Positions 47,717 through 57,893 of a stretch of DNA of 64,000 nucleotides are shown piece by piece. Positions within the stretch are counted from its first letter, which is position 1. Each line of letters begins with the position of its first letter. The notes beneath the pieces are model-generated. The model did no database searches and was not told where the DNA came from. It was given only the letters and a program-made list of their open reading frames with translations. Source of the DNA: Agapanthus africanus (Eukaryota > Streptophyta > Magnoliopsida > Asparagales > Amaryllidaceae); the NCBI GenBank assembly GCA_030015575.1, contig JASDDO010000018.1, positions 377,203,908-377,267,907 on the forward strand, written 5' to 3'. The position numbers and the translations under genes are program-made.

Positions 47717-49260
47717 TATAACATTTCAAAAAAATAAAATATTATTTTTGGGAAATTTTATAATTTAATATTATTTTAATGAATATTTTAATATTTCGGT
47801 ATAATTAAATACCGAAAAATTTGGAAAAATTATGGAAAATTCAAAAATGGGGTATTTTGTGGAATTATGTCATTTTAAAGTTTTTATGATTAGTTATATG
47901 CTAATTTAGTGCTAATCGCGATTAAAATCGCTAATTGGATTTTTAGCCTTTTTGTGCAAAATGTGCACATATCATTTTTCCACACTTGTTACATTTCTTA
48001 CATGTTGTGGGTAGATGGTGGCCTAGGGTAACCATTGTGTGAGAAGAATAAAAAGGGAAAAAAAGAAAAGGAAAGGAAAAGAAAAAGGTAAGTATGATGA
48101 TGAGAGAGGAAGACTAGGTCAAACCTCTTTTGACCCATGCCCCCCCATCATTTCCCTTCTCATTTTCTCTCCCCTCTTCAACTTGAGCTGCTGCTGCTCC
48201 TGCTCCCTCTTCTTCCTCCTCCCTCTTCAACCTAGATTCACCATGAATACAACCCCAAAATCCTATTCCCATTTCACAAAACTTGCTCCCAAGCTCACTA
48301 GCTACACATTGAACCTAGCAAGAATGGATTTGGAGGACTTTGAGCAACTCAAGAATTTTCTTGAGTTGCCAAAGGAGGTAAATTCTGCACCTATTAGAGT
48401 AGTATTTCATTTCTTGTGCATCAATACTAGTTTCATATCGATATTGTGTCGTTTTGTGAACTTTGGAGAATTCTAGTTAGGGTTTAGGTTAGATCTGAAT
48501 TCAAGGGTGAAATTGAGGATTGTGGTGACCTTAGAACCCTGGTGGGATGTTACTTTAGACCCAAATCTAGAACTGAAACCAGAATACGGATTTATGAGAC
48601 GATGTCGGGGAAAAACTGTGAATCTGTGATCGTATTTTGAAATCTGCTATCACCCTGAGACCCCTAAAATGAAATTGACTTGGAAGTATGACGTGCAGGC
48701 ACCCTGGAACCACCACCCAAACCTCCAGCCCCTGAATCCACTTCTTGGCCGCAGATAAATCCTATCTGGCCGCAATTTGCGGCCAGAGCATGGGTTCTGG
48801 GCTCCGTATTTGTTCTGTAGCTTGATACCCTGTAAACTTGACCCCTGGTATGTGCAGTTTTGTCTGATTCCAATCAGGGAAAAATCTGGGTTGATTATCC
48901 TATGTTGGCGTATGATTTACGACTTGTTTTAGCATGGATTTTGGTATTTGGTGATTCGTTTCTGTCGGGTGGCGTTTGAACGTCAACGGCAAAGGGTTAT
49001 TGGCTGTGTTTGCACGCGAGGCTATAGGTTTTTACCTGTAGGCGTAGCGTGTGCCGTTTTGGTTTCCGGTGTGATTTTATGTGTTTTAGTGTTTGTGATA
49101 TCCTTGTAGGTATCCCATGTGACGTCGAGGCGTTGGAGATGCAAATGGCGACGTCGGCATCGGCACGCATAAAGCAAGGTGAGTAGATTTATATCTACGG
49201 GGAGAAGTCGGGTGGATGGCGTATAGCACCCCCGCAGTCCGATATCTAGTATACTATATA

Positions 49261-49263
<3 letters not shown>

Positions 49264-49294
<31 letters not shown>
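49264..49294. repeat. (TA)n microsatellite
   Basis: Uninterrupted alternating TA of about 31 bases. A second tract lies at 49843-49861. Confidence 0.95.
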
Positions 49295-49297
<3 letters not shown>

Positions 49298-50908
49298 AGC
49301 TTATGTGTGACTTGGTTGTCTAGGATGTGTTAGGTGTACTATGCATAGATTAGGGTTAGAAGTAACTAGTGTGGTTCCTAGTCGTGAACCCTAAAATAGG
49401 TTTACACCCACATGCACACACGTGCACATTTGCTATGTTTATACTGTGATGATAAGGATATTGGAGGACATTGGAGATGAGTCGAAGAGATTAGGCATAG
49501 TGCCGTGATATCGGTGACGTGATGTGATTCGTATTTGGGAATACGATATGTGATTTTAGCGGGCCTTTGGACGTGTGTTCCACACATGCATTCTTACTTA
49601 TATAGATGGTATCGACTTGTACTAGACTTAGATCAGTACTCCAGATTATATGATATGATGATAATGATACTGGATATGTGATGAGAGAAATGTGATATTG
49701 ACCCGTACCCAGCTATTGGGATGCCGTACGACGATTTACCGTACGAGCTTTATATTGATGATTGATCCGCACTCATGACTCGAGGATGTCAGATGATATA
49801 CGGTATAGTACGCGATACTATTGAGGCGGGATCACTGACTCTTATATATATATATATATATCGACTCAGATGTAGGTGGTTTCCATACCCCTCCTGCTTA
49901 GCTTGTTAGTTAGGTCTGTAGAGTCCTTAGTAGACATTAGACTAGACCCGAGACATACCTATTTCAAAACTAGCGAACCGGGAATATTTTAAAGATAGGC
50001 AAAAAGGGATTCTACGGATAATTTCAAAAGGGGCATCTTTTCTTAAAAACACCGTAGCCCTTATTTTACTAAAAACCCTGATTCGTCTTATTTCAAAAAG
50101 GCAAAACTGCATGACACTTACATATTGATGTAGATTCTTCACTATTGCGTGGATTATTTGATTCCGCATATTCATATTATTTGCATCGCATTACTTGTGT
50201 TTATGGCTATATTACCATCATGCTGTTAGGACACCAGCACCATTATCGATGATGCGTATGTTCCACGTACACTATTTGCCGGCTCACACACTTCATCATC
50301 GATAATTGGCATGCCACTACACTGTAGTACTGTTGCATTCATGATATGATTCTTGCATGGCATATTGTACACTTATACCTGTACACATACATAGATGATT
50401 CTGGCTTGATTAGAGATTTGGGAACCGCAAGATATTCTTTAAAACTGATTCATTTTAAAAAATAGCGGTTTCCCTCGACATGTGCACATTACTATTCCAT
50501 GTTGCATGACTTACTGATATGCTTACATTTCCTTACATGTCGCATACATCATGTTTTGATTATACGCATTGAGATCTGTTGTTTCCATGATATTTCTGGA
50601 TTTGGGAACCGTGGATATTCCAAAAGAAAGTATGTAATTGTTTAAAAAAACTCGGTTACCCTTGATATGATATTTCAGTGCGTCCACCATGTATTTTCTC
50701 GGTGCTAGAGTGACATGTGAAACCCGATTCGAGGAGGCGGATGAGGCCGATTGCGGGTACATGGTGGGCCTGGTATGGTACCCCGGGACGAGAACAGATC
50801 TGTCGTGCAGCAGGCGATGAGCCCGGCAGAAGGACTACTACCTACCGGTGATTGGTTGGACCTGGCGGTTATCCGGAGGATACTGACCAGAGTCGATAGA
50901 TGGATGCG

Positions 50909-50913
50909 GGATG
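50909..50913. repeat. C target-site duplication, left copy (GGATG)
   Basis: GGATG precedes TGTTAGTG of C and is repeated at 63310-63314 after CCTAACA. Confidence 0.95.
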
Positions 50914-52066
50914 TGTTAGTGTATATGCCCTAGAGGCCATTACTGTATCATACTAGTTTGTATATTACTTAATGGAAGCTTGGGATATTCACCATTGTAT
51001 ACACAATCTTGCTCAAAATAGTAGTATGCTACTTGGTTTGTTTCTACTTCAATATGTGTACATGTGTTTCTTTTGACATATCGTCTATACACATTAGTAG
51101 AGCCCTTAGGATCTTTGCTTGATTATCGGCGTTGTGATGGCGATCACACTCGTGGGGGCTGGGTAATCCACAAGCACATCCTTATACAGGTCCCTAGTCG
51201 TAGGACTATCGAGACAGGACATCGATACTCCGGAGTAGACTAGCGTATGCACTTCTCATCCCAGCAGGGGAGACGGTCTGTCCCACAGCCGTCAGTACGT
51301 CGTACTTGAGATAGTATGCGGGTGCTCGTTAGGTTACGAGTACACTGGACAGGACTCGTCGGGAACTGTTGGTTGGTATTATACCTATCGTCAGTTAACA
51401 GTTCTCAGGTGACATGAGTACAGCTTAGTCCGTTGACTTGACACTGTCACTTCGCGTCGAGTGTGTTCCCACTGTTCTTTGATTACTACCCTACCACGGC
51501 TCTACTGAGTCGTGCAAACAGGTAGTAGTTGGGTGCTGTTCCCCTCCGAATGGCGGCGGAGACGACGTGAGGACGTCTAGCCTGAGATTCGGGGAAGATG
51601 CTATATGGTTTTATCCGTCTACCTCTCCGAAGATGCCAAGTTGATTTATGGCACCGTGTATCGGAGGTTTAGATGGATGCGGCCGATGTAGCAGACTTCG
51701 TCAGATTCCCCCTCGCTTGAGGGGTTTTTGATTGTGGGGACACTCTTCCCTGCAGGCGCAAGCCCCTGCAGTTAATTACGCTACCGCATCGCAGTAACAA
51801 CTTTCTCCTTCTCCAGGATTTCACTTCGTGTCGTGGGTGTTTGTTTTGTTTGTGGTTGCCCGTGGATTGTATACGGAGACTAAGTAATGCCGTCGCCCGT
51901 AGGACGTGGATTAGTCCAAATCCGTATTTACTTAGATTTGGGTTTGGTGTTTTAGTTTAAGGATTCGTTAGCTGTATTTAGGCTAAGATCAACTTAAACG
52001 TTCGTTAAGGATACGTTAGTCCTGTTTAAGACTAAGATCAACTTAACGTAGTGATCCATTTAATGT

Positions 52067-52799
52067 ATGGCTGTCGGGACCCGTCACCTCTCTGACGTCG
52101 TTGAAGGATTACAACGATAGGTGCCAGAGGAGTTCAGAGATGTACCCTTGAACCAAAGTCGATTTGGAGTTTTATAGTCTATTTAAATGTTTTAAGGATA
52201 CGTTAGCCGTGTTTGGGGATAAGATCAACTTAAACGGGATCGTTTAGATCCGGCAAAAGAGCATTTGGAGGCTCTATTGTTCCAGTTTAGGGACGTGGTG
52301 GTCCATCGCCAGTTTAGGGACGTGGTGGTCCATGTTCCAGTTTAGGGACGTGGTGGTCCATCATTAGTTTAAGGACATTTCGGTCCATCGCCAGTTTAGG
52401 GACGTGGTGGTCTGTATTCCAATTTAGGGACGTGGTGGTCCGTCATTAGTTTAAGGACATTTCGGTCCATCGCCAGTTTAGGGACGTGGTGGTCCATCAT
52501 TAGTTTAAGGACGTTTCGGTCCATCATTAGTTTAAGGACATTTCGGTCCATCGTTCCCATTTTGGGATGAATATTAGTTTAAAGACGTTTCGATCCGATA
52601 TTAGTTTAAGGACGTTTCGGTCCGATATTAGTTTAGGGACGTCTCGGTCCAATATTAGTTTAGGGACGTCTCGGTCCACGAGTTTAAGGACCCCGCAGTC
52701 CATATTCATATGTGGTTGTCGGGACCCGTCACCTCTCTGACGTCGTTGAAGGATTACAACGATGGGTGTCAGAGGAGTTCGGAGATGTACCCTAGAACC
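52067..52799. repeat. 88-bp direct repeat flanking the S2 array
   Basis: Copies at 52067-52154 and 52712-52799 share GTCGGGACCCGTCACCTC and GGATTACAACGAT-type sequence, with a few substitutions. Each contains TCGTTG/CAACGA, a 6-bp stem. Confidence 0.88.
52281..52703. repeat. ~27-bp tandem array in S2, about 15 units
   Basis: The unit is (C/T)AGTTTARGGAC-N6-GTCCAT plus 3-6 bases. Two main loop types, GTGGTG and RTTTCG, alternate irregularly, with GTCTCG and CCCGCA near the end. Most units keep GGAC...GTCC complementary; the units at about 52392-52420 and 52562-52590 are changed in the stem. Confidence 0.9.
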
Positions 52800-52863
52800 G
52801 GTCGTAAATTGATTTAGGGAGCAGCCGTGCTCAATCAATTTAATTTGAGGACTTACGGCCACG

Positions 52864-54199
52864 ATTGGGCTAAGTCCAATTGAAGATGTTCAGCATTTTA
52901 TCTGCATTTGCATTGCATTTCTTTTTATTTTTATTTGGGCTCTACCCATGAAGGATGCAGAGCATCAATTTGTTTTGGGCTCTGCCCATTTATAAATGAT
53001 GCGCAGCATCAATTTTACTTGGGCTCTGCCCTTTATTGCTTTGCAATTTAATTTGGCCTGTTAGGTCTTTTTGACTTAGGCTTGGCCCATTTTTTAAATA
53101 ATGCATTGCATTTCAGGCGCTTTGCGCCAATCAAAGAGCGCAAGCGCTTGTGGTGACGACACGTGTCATGCAAGCGCAGTGCGCTGCGCTAGTGCGCTGC
53201 ACTTGCGCTGCTGACGGGTGGCGCGCTCTGGTGAGTTGCGCCAATTTTAGAGAGCAAAGCTCTATTTCAAAAGCGCATAGCGCAAATGGTTCAGACGCTG
53301 ACACGTGGCGCTCTCCCAAGAGCGCAACAGCGCAGTTTGTAAGTGCAAGGTACTCTAAATTTGAGAATCTTTTAGATTCAAGAACCAAAGGTTCATAAAA
53401 AGGTGCAAAGCACTGTTTTTATTTGTTTTTTATTGAAGATCATTGATCTTGTTTTTAGATCCATAATCTGTTCATAAGAGAATTTTCTCTTTTTTCTAAA
53501 GCTTTTTTTACCTTTTTTTGTTCTTGAGGAGTTCTTCAGAGTTCTCTCTGTTTGATTTTTCTCAAAAATGTTGATGCCTTTGAATTGAGATCTAGGGTCC
53601 TTTTTATAGTGCCCATAAATTAGTTAAATTTGTTAAAGAGATCTTTCTCTGAGTGATTTGGGGAATTTTCCCCACCGTTGGATCTTTGATCAAAGGGCTT
53701 CTGTTTTACAGAAGAAAATCTTCTTGTTTTAACAAGAACAGAAAGATTTCTTTAAAATCTTAATTCTGTTTGGCGCAAATGCCCCAGCGCGTGACACGTG
53801 TAGCGCAGCGCACAGCGCAGCGCAACTGCGCTAGCGCGTCTGCACGGACACTTGTCACGCAGCGCACCTGCGCTAGCGCCTCTGCGCGGACACGTGTCGC
53901 GCAGCACAACTGCGCATCTGCGCTGACACGTGTCGCGCAGCGCAGTGCTTGCGCAACTGAAGCGTTGCTTCCTTTAATTTTGCTTAAAATAGAGCTTTGC
54001 TCTGATTGGGCACGCCTTCTTGGGCGCTGCACTGATGCATCTGCACCTGACACGTGGCGCGTTGCGCGCAGCGCAAAGGATCTGAAGCGTCGCTTCATTT
54101 ATTAAAGTTTAAATTTTCAAAGCAAAGCTTTGCTCTGATTGGGGGAAGATGAAGCGTTGCTTCATCTCCCGCCTCAGAATTTGAACAGAGCTTTGCTCT
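52864..54199. repeat. Dense tract of tight hairpins in S2
   Basis: Perfect 5-8 bp stems with 2-4 base loops follow one another. Examples: GATGC-AGA-GCATC (52954), TGGGC-TCT-GCCCA (52976), TGATGC-GCA-GCATCA (52997), GGCGC-TTT-GCGCC (53116), GCGCTCT-CCCA-AGAGCGC (53308), GAATCT-TTT-AGATTC (53365), GAACC-AAA-GGTTC (53382), AAGATC-ATT-GATCTT (53436), TGGGGAA-TT-TTCCCCA (53659), CTTCTGT-TTT-ACAGAAG (53698), TTCTTGTT-TT-AACAAGAA (53721), GATGAAGC-GTT-GCTTCATC (54148) and AGAGC-TTT-GCTCT (53991 and 54187). More than two dozen can be read by eye. Confidence 0.9.
53158..54058. promoter_or_regulatory. Six CACGTG (G-box/ABRE-like) sites in S2
   Basis: ACACGTGTC or ACACGTGGC-type sites at 53158, 53301, 53793, 53889, 53925 and 54049, most within GCGC-rich repeats. 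CACGTG is the known core of plant G-box and ABRE elements bound by bZIP/bHLH factors. Function here is inferred only. Confidence 0.6.
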
Positions 54200-55670
54200 G
54201 ATTGGGGTAAACAGGTGCAGTCCCGAAACACTCGGAGGCAGTGACGGTTAGACAGGATTCGTCTCTCCCGGTATTGGGGGTTAATATCGCGTTGTGTCTA
54301 GGAGAGCCATTACACAAAGTCCCTGGCCAGGGCTGGCGAGATATACTGGTAGGTTTCCAGTGATATCTCAGGGTGTTCTGGGCTATACTCCGGCACGATT
54401 TGTACCGCTATTAGGGGACTGACGTTTACCACCCCCCTAGGCCCGCCATGCGATATTCTCAGACGAATAGATCGGACTGTACGGAGATTGTCACATACAG
54501 GCTCAGTAGGAGTTCAGATGGGTTTCACCTCGTCAGTCTTCTTATCGGCATCTACCTGGGGGCCGTTACGCACAGCTAGTACCGCTTGCGGTCTGTGGTT
54601 AAACCCACTGCCAGCGTAGTGTCGAGTCTTTAGAGTCCCACACAGAGGGTTATTCGCCTTTGGGCAAAACAGAGTAGAGGTCGCATGGTTTTGCGACGGG
54701 GTTCGTTCACATCCACGCACTTGTGCATGTTTGGTGTCCGGGCAGTCATTACTAGCGGGCTCTGGTTTGAGCCGGATCCTAGTATATGTTTTGGGGTTAG
54801 TTTTATCTCATTGTATTCGTGTTCCTCGGAACACGAATGCGGGTGTGTATGCACAGTTGATTGAGGCGGAGGAAGAAGATTTTCATTAGGGTTTCGGAAC
54901 GGGTGTGTATGCACTGTTGACAGTTGTCTTTTTCCAAACCCTAATGGATATGTGAAATATCAATTAATAATATTAATTAAATGAAATTGTGTCATGGTTA
55001 GGGTTGTTGACTTGTTGACCAAGGTTGACTAGTTGACCATGGTTGAAACATTGACCATCATCATTACGCTCCAAAGATGCTCTTTGATCTTTGCAAAAAA
55101 CATTTAATGTGATATGATAATGGTCTCATCAAACCAACCATCACCTTTTTCATTTTTGATTAATATTATTAATTAGATTAATTCACATATATTGTTATGG
55201 TTGTAAAAACTATTCTCACTCTCTCATAACCATTCTCTCTCATCCTTTCTTCTTCCTCCTCCTCTAGTTCAAGGAGAAACATTCTCATGAGTTGAGAAGC
55301 ATCTCCTTGGAGATAAAACACCCAAAGCCACTCTCTACTCATCCTAAGCTTGAAGGTCTAGCAAGCCGGAGACTTTAGTTTTCTCAAAGTTCGAGAAAGG
55401 AGCTCAAGGTAGAAACCCTCAGGTGGATCCATCTTCGACAAGAGAAGGCGACGAGAAAAGCACCATCCGACCACTACAAAGAGTCCAAGAAGAAGGAGTT
55501 CAAGTTGAGGTATAACCTCTAACCGAGTAGATAACTCTCTTGTTAGTTGCTAGTGTGTAGTTTAGCCAAGATCCGTATTTTACGGTCCATGTTACCTAGT
55601 CAAGAAAAAATTTCGTTTTACCGTTTCCGCAACCCCGAAAGTACCGGGTCAGGTAACGTGGACCTAACAG

Positions 55671-55683
55671 TGGTATCAGAGCC
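55671..55683 (+). promoter_or_regulatory. C primer-binding site
   Basis: TGGTATCAGAGCC lies one base after the 5' LTR end. Confidence 0.94.
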
Positions 55684-55850
55684 AGGTTAAACACACCCTA
55701 GCATGTTAGCAAAGTATTTAGAATTTCGACCGGACGAAAAACCGCAAAATACCCCGAAAATCCAAGTTTCTGCCGATTTTTATTTCTGCTCTAAAAATAA
55801 TAAATCATGTACTAAAAATCAGCTCAGGCTTTTTAAAGAAACTACAAGAA

Positions 55851-55918
55851 AAACGATCCAGTGAGTCGACCAACTCACCGCGTATTCGCGGCCGAGTTGA
55901 CTCGGCCGTGGATCGTTT
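55851..55918 (+). repeat. Long stem-loop near C PBS
   Basis: Outer arms AAACGATCCA (55851-55860) and TGGATCGTTT (55909-55918) are perfect. Inside are GAGT/ACTC, CAACTC/GAGTTG and CCGCG-TATT-CGCGG. It starts 180 bases after the PBS. Confidence 0.88.
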
Positions 55919-57414
55919 CTCCTGCAGTTTGCTTCTGTGGGTGTTTTGTAATTTTTGAGATAGTTTGTTTCTGCCCAGAATTTCCAGAGAACAAGTTTGT
56001 TTTTGGGGTGGTTGCAAATCCGTATTTTTGGTCGATTTTCTGTAGACTTTGGCTAATGGGTTGTATCTGTAATGTTATATGTGTATTGAACGTCTGCTAA
56101 TCGCTATACGTCGATTAGTGGGGGTTATACATATCTGTGATCTGTAATATTGATGGTATGTGTATATGAATTCGTTGGATTGTCGTGGATGAATAGCCGG
56201 GGGGTTGTGAGATAAGAGTTTTTTCTTTATCTTTCAATTCATGTAATATGTAAATTTGATGTAATATTATTTGTATGGCCGCACATCCGGGATGAGGTTG
56301 TAACCGCCATTGTATAATTTCTTTTTACTGTTTTTGCTCCTAGGATAGACCCAAGGTGGGGTGCACAAACTATCGGGTATCTCGAAGTGCCGAGTGGCCT
56401 ACTCACGTCGTTGAGGGAGGTTGCTTCGCTTCGGGTACTTGGCGGGTAGTTTGTCGCACCCGTAGGGGTCTAGGCTGGGGTATTGGCTATTCATCGCGAC
56501 CGTGTAATCCGCTTTTCGGTACAAGCTCGAACGGAATGTGGATTCCTAGTATATCCAATGTATTCATCTGCGATCTGGAATGGCTATCATTGCATCTGAC
56601 GAATGTGTATATATCTATATATGATATCTATTTAGGCGTTGCTTATGTTTTGCATCCGTGCTAGTCCAGCTCCCGCTCTGTCGTTAGTTAAGTAACCTAA
56701 CGGGTGATGATGGGACCCCGTGGCGAATGCGGATGGCATAAGTGTACGTCCTATTTTCGTTGTTTTCTGCAATGGTAGGATTAAATGATGGGACGCATTA
56801 AATTAATGCAAGAAAATAAACCTAAAAGACGTTGTTGGAACAATTTTCAAAAAGCTGTTATTGCAAGGACGTTCACTTTTGTTTTGCACAGAGGTATTCG
56901 GTTATGAATGCCCAGCACCTCATTCGACGAGGCAAGGGCCGAGATCCCTTCATCGGGAGTGACCCCTTGGACAAAAGTTTGCGTCAGGGTAATAACTTCA
57001 CTATAGTCGATTATTCTTGCTTTGCATCGAGATATTCAATTTAGAATATCCTGCACCTCATTCGACGAGGAAAGAGCCGAGATCCCTTCACAGGGAGTGA
57101 CCTCTTTAGCAAAAGTGTTCGCCACTATATTTTCAAAAAGGCAATCATGTTCCTTCAACGATATCAAGTTCATTACGTTAACGGATTTTTTGCCAAAAAC
57201 CCAGCCGTAGCCCTCCGTCATTTCGGATTGGTATTATTTAGTATTCGTGCTGCGTTTGTTGACCTAGTCAAGGCGTAGTGAACGGTAGCTAGATGATATT
57301 TTTCTGTGCATTGCAAATGGGATTGGTTAGGACAGTCGTGCGGCCTTGTTGACCTAGTCAAGGGCACGTACGGGTGGGTCTAATGCAAACAGGATAATGA
57401 CGGGTAGAACTTGA

Positions 57415-57461
57415 CTAACGGTTTATGGTTTGTTGACCTAGTCAAGGTCATAAACCGTTAG
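57415..57461 (+). repeat. 13-bp stem with TTGAC/GTCAA apex in C leader
   Basis: The outer arms 57415-57427 and 57449-57461 are perfectly complementary. The apex TTGAC-CTA-GTCAA is at 57433-57445. Confidence 0.88.
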
Positions 57462-57695
57462 GGGCAAAAACCACATCGGGAGTTTCTAAAGAAACTGAAA
57501 CTTGCAGATTTAGCATACCTTCTGGAGTGTGATGACTAGAATGGATTCCATCTAGGTCATCGCACAATGATAGTTGGATCCCGATCCCACTGATGAGTTG
57601 GATTACTCTCGGGAGATTATTTCACTTAACAATCAATGCTATAAACCAAGTAGGTGTCTAGAACGGTGTTAGCGGGGTTACGCCTCCAGGGAAAA

Positions 57696-57740
57696 GAGGT
57701 TATTTAATTAAGAAACTTCGCGAAAGCGTTGGAAAACCTC
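57696..57740 (+). repeat. GAAA-tetraloop hairpin in C leader
   Basis: Outer stem GAGGTT (57696-57701) with AACCTC (57735-57740), inner stem CGC-GAAA-GCG (57719-57728). In E2 and B the inner stem is GTGC/GCAC. Confidence 0.85.
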
Positions 57741-57893
57741 TCTCGAAGTACCAACACCAGCCTGGCTGAAAGGTTAAGCAAGTATTGTGACGTGCGATTA
57801 ATCCTGACTAGTTCTTCTTTTAGGGTTTGAAGAAGAATTTGAGGAAACAGTGGGAGCCATCCTGGTTAGATAAATCAATAAACCAATCTAATA

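Larger units (their letters stand above)
47717..50913 (+). repeat. G2 3' LTR, part before C
   Basis: It matches the G1 3' LTR from its start, with more divergence than between the two G1 LTRs. TA-repeats at 49264-49294 and 49843-49861 replace short TA-rich stretches of G1. The last ~220 bases (50690-50908) have no counterpart in G1. A 145-codon frame at 48039-48476 is low-complexity leader-like sequence and is not supported as a gene. Confidence 0.85.
51537..54213. mobile_element. S2: LTR-like insert, 2677 bp (probable solo LTR)
   Basis: It begins TGTTCCCCTCC and ends GGGGTAAACA (TGTT...AACA), with GGTGC duplicated at 51532-51536 and 54214-54218. The empty site is visible in the C 3' LTR (GATGGGTGCAGTCC at ~61847). 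No PBS, polypurine tract or coding domain is seen inside, so a solo LTR is the simplest reading. The parent family and orientation are unknown. Contents: a duplicated ~88-bp block (52067-52154 and 52712-52799), a 15-unit array (52281-52703) and a tract of tight hairpins (52864-54199). Confidence 0.85.
50914..55669 (+). repeat. C 5' LTR, split by S2
   Basis: It begins TGTTAGTGTATATGCC and ends GGACCTAACA. S2 and one target copy occupy 51537-54218. The rest aligns throughout with 61232-63309. Confidence 0.95.
55684..57893 (+). other. C leader, 2.2 kb, non-coding, structured
   Basis: It is collinear with the E2 and B leaders but lacks the segment shared with gypsy elements. In order it holds a GC hairpin (55851-55918), the paired TCCC/GGGA motif (56945-56958 and 57083-57096), three TTGAC-CTA-GTCAA hairpins (57259, 57349, 57433, the last inside a 13-bp outer stem) and the GAAA-loop hairpin (57696-57740). 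No gag frame or zinc knuckle is present. Confidence 0.82.

Noticed and set aside
48039-48476. 145-codon open frame in the G2 LTR
   Set aside because: It lies wholly in LTR sequence and starts with a lysine/arginine-rich run from an A/G-rich stretch. It has no domain and is not kept in the G1 LTRs.
52527-52862. Antisense frame with a repeated peptide (DRDVPKLI / DRNVLKLI type)
   Set aside because: The peptide repeat is a by-product of the ~27-bp DNA array, whose unit is a multiple of three. The frame has no other support.
53158-53400. Possible coding exon in the GC-rich part of S2
   Set aside because: Open frames exist on both strands because of the GCGC-rich repeats. They lack a domain, and the region is explained by hairpin repeats.
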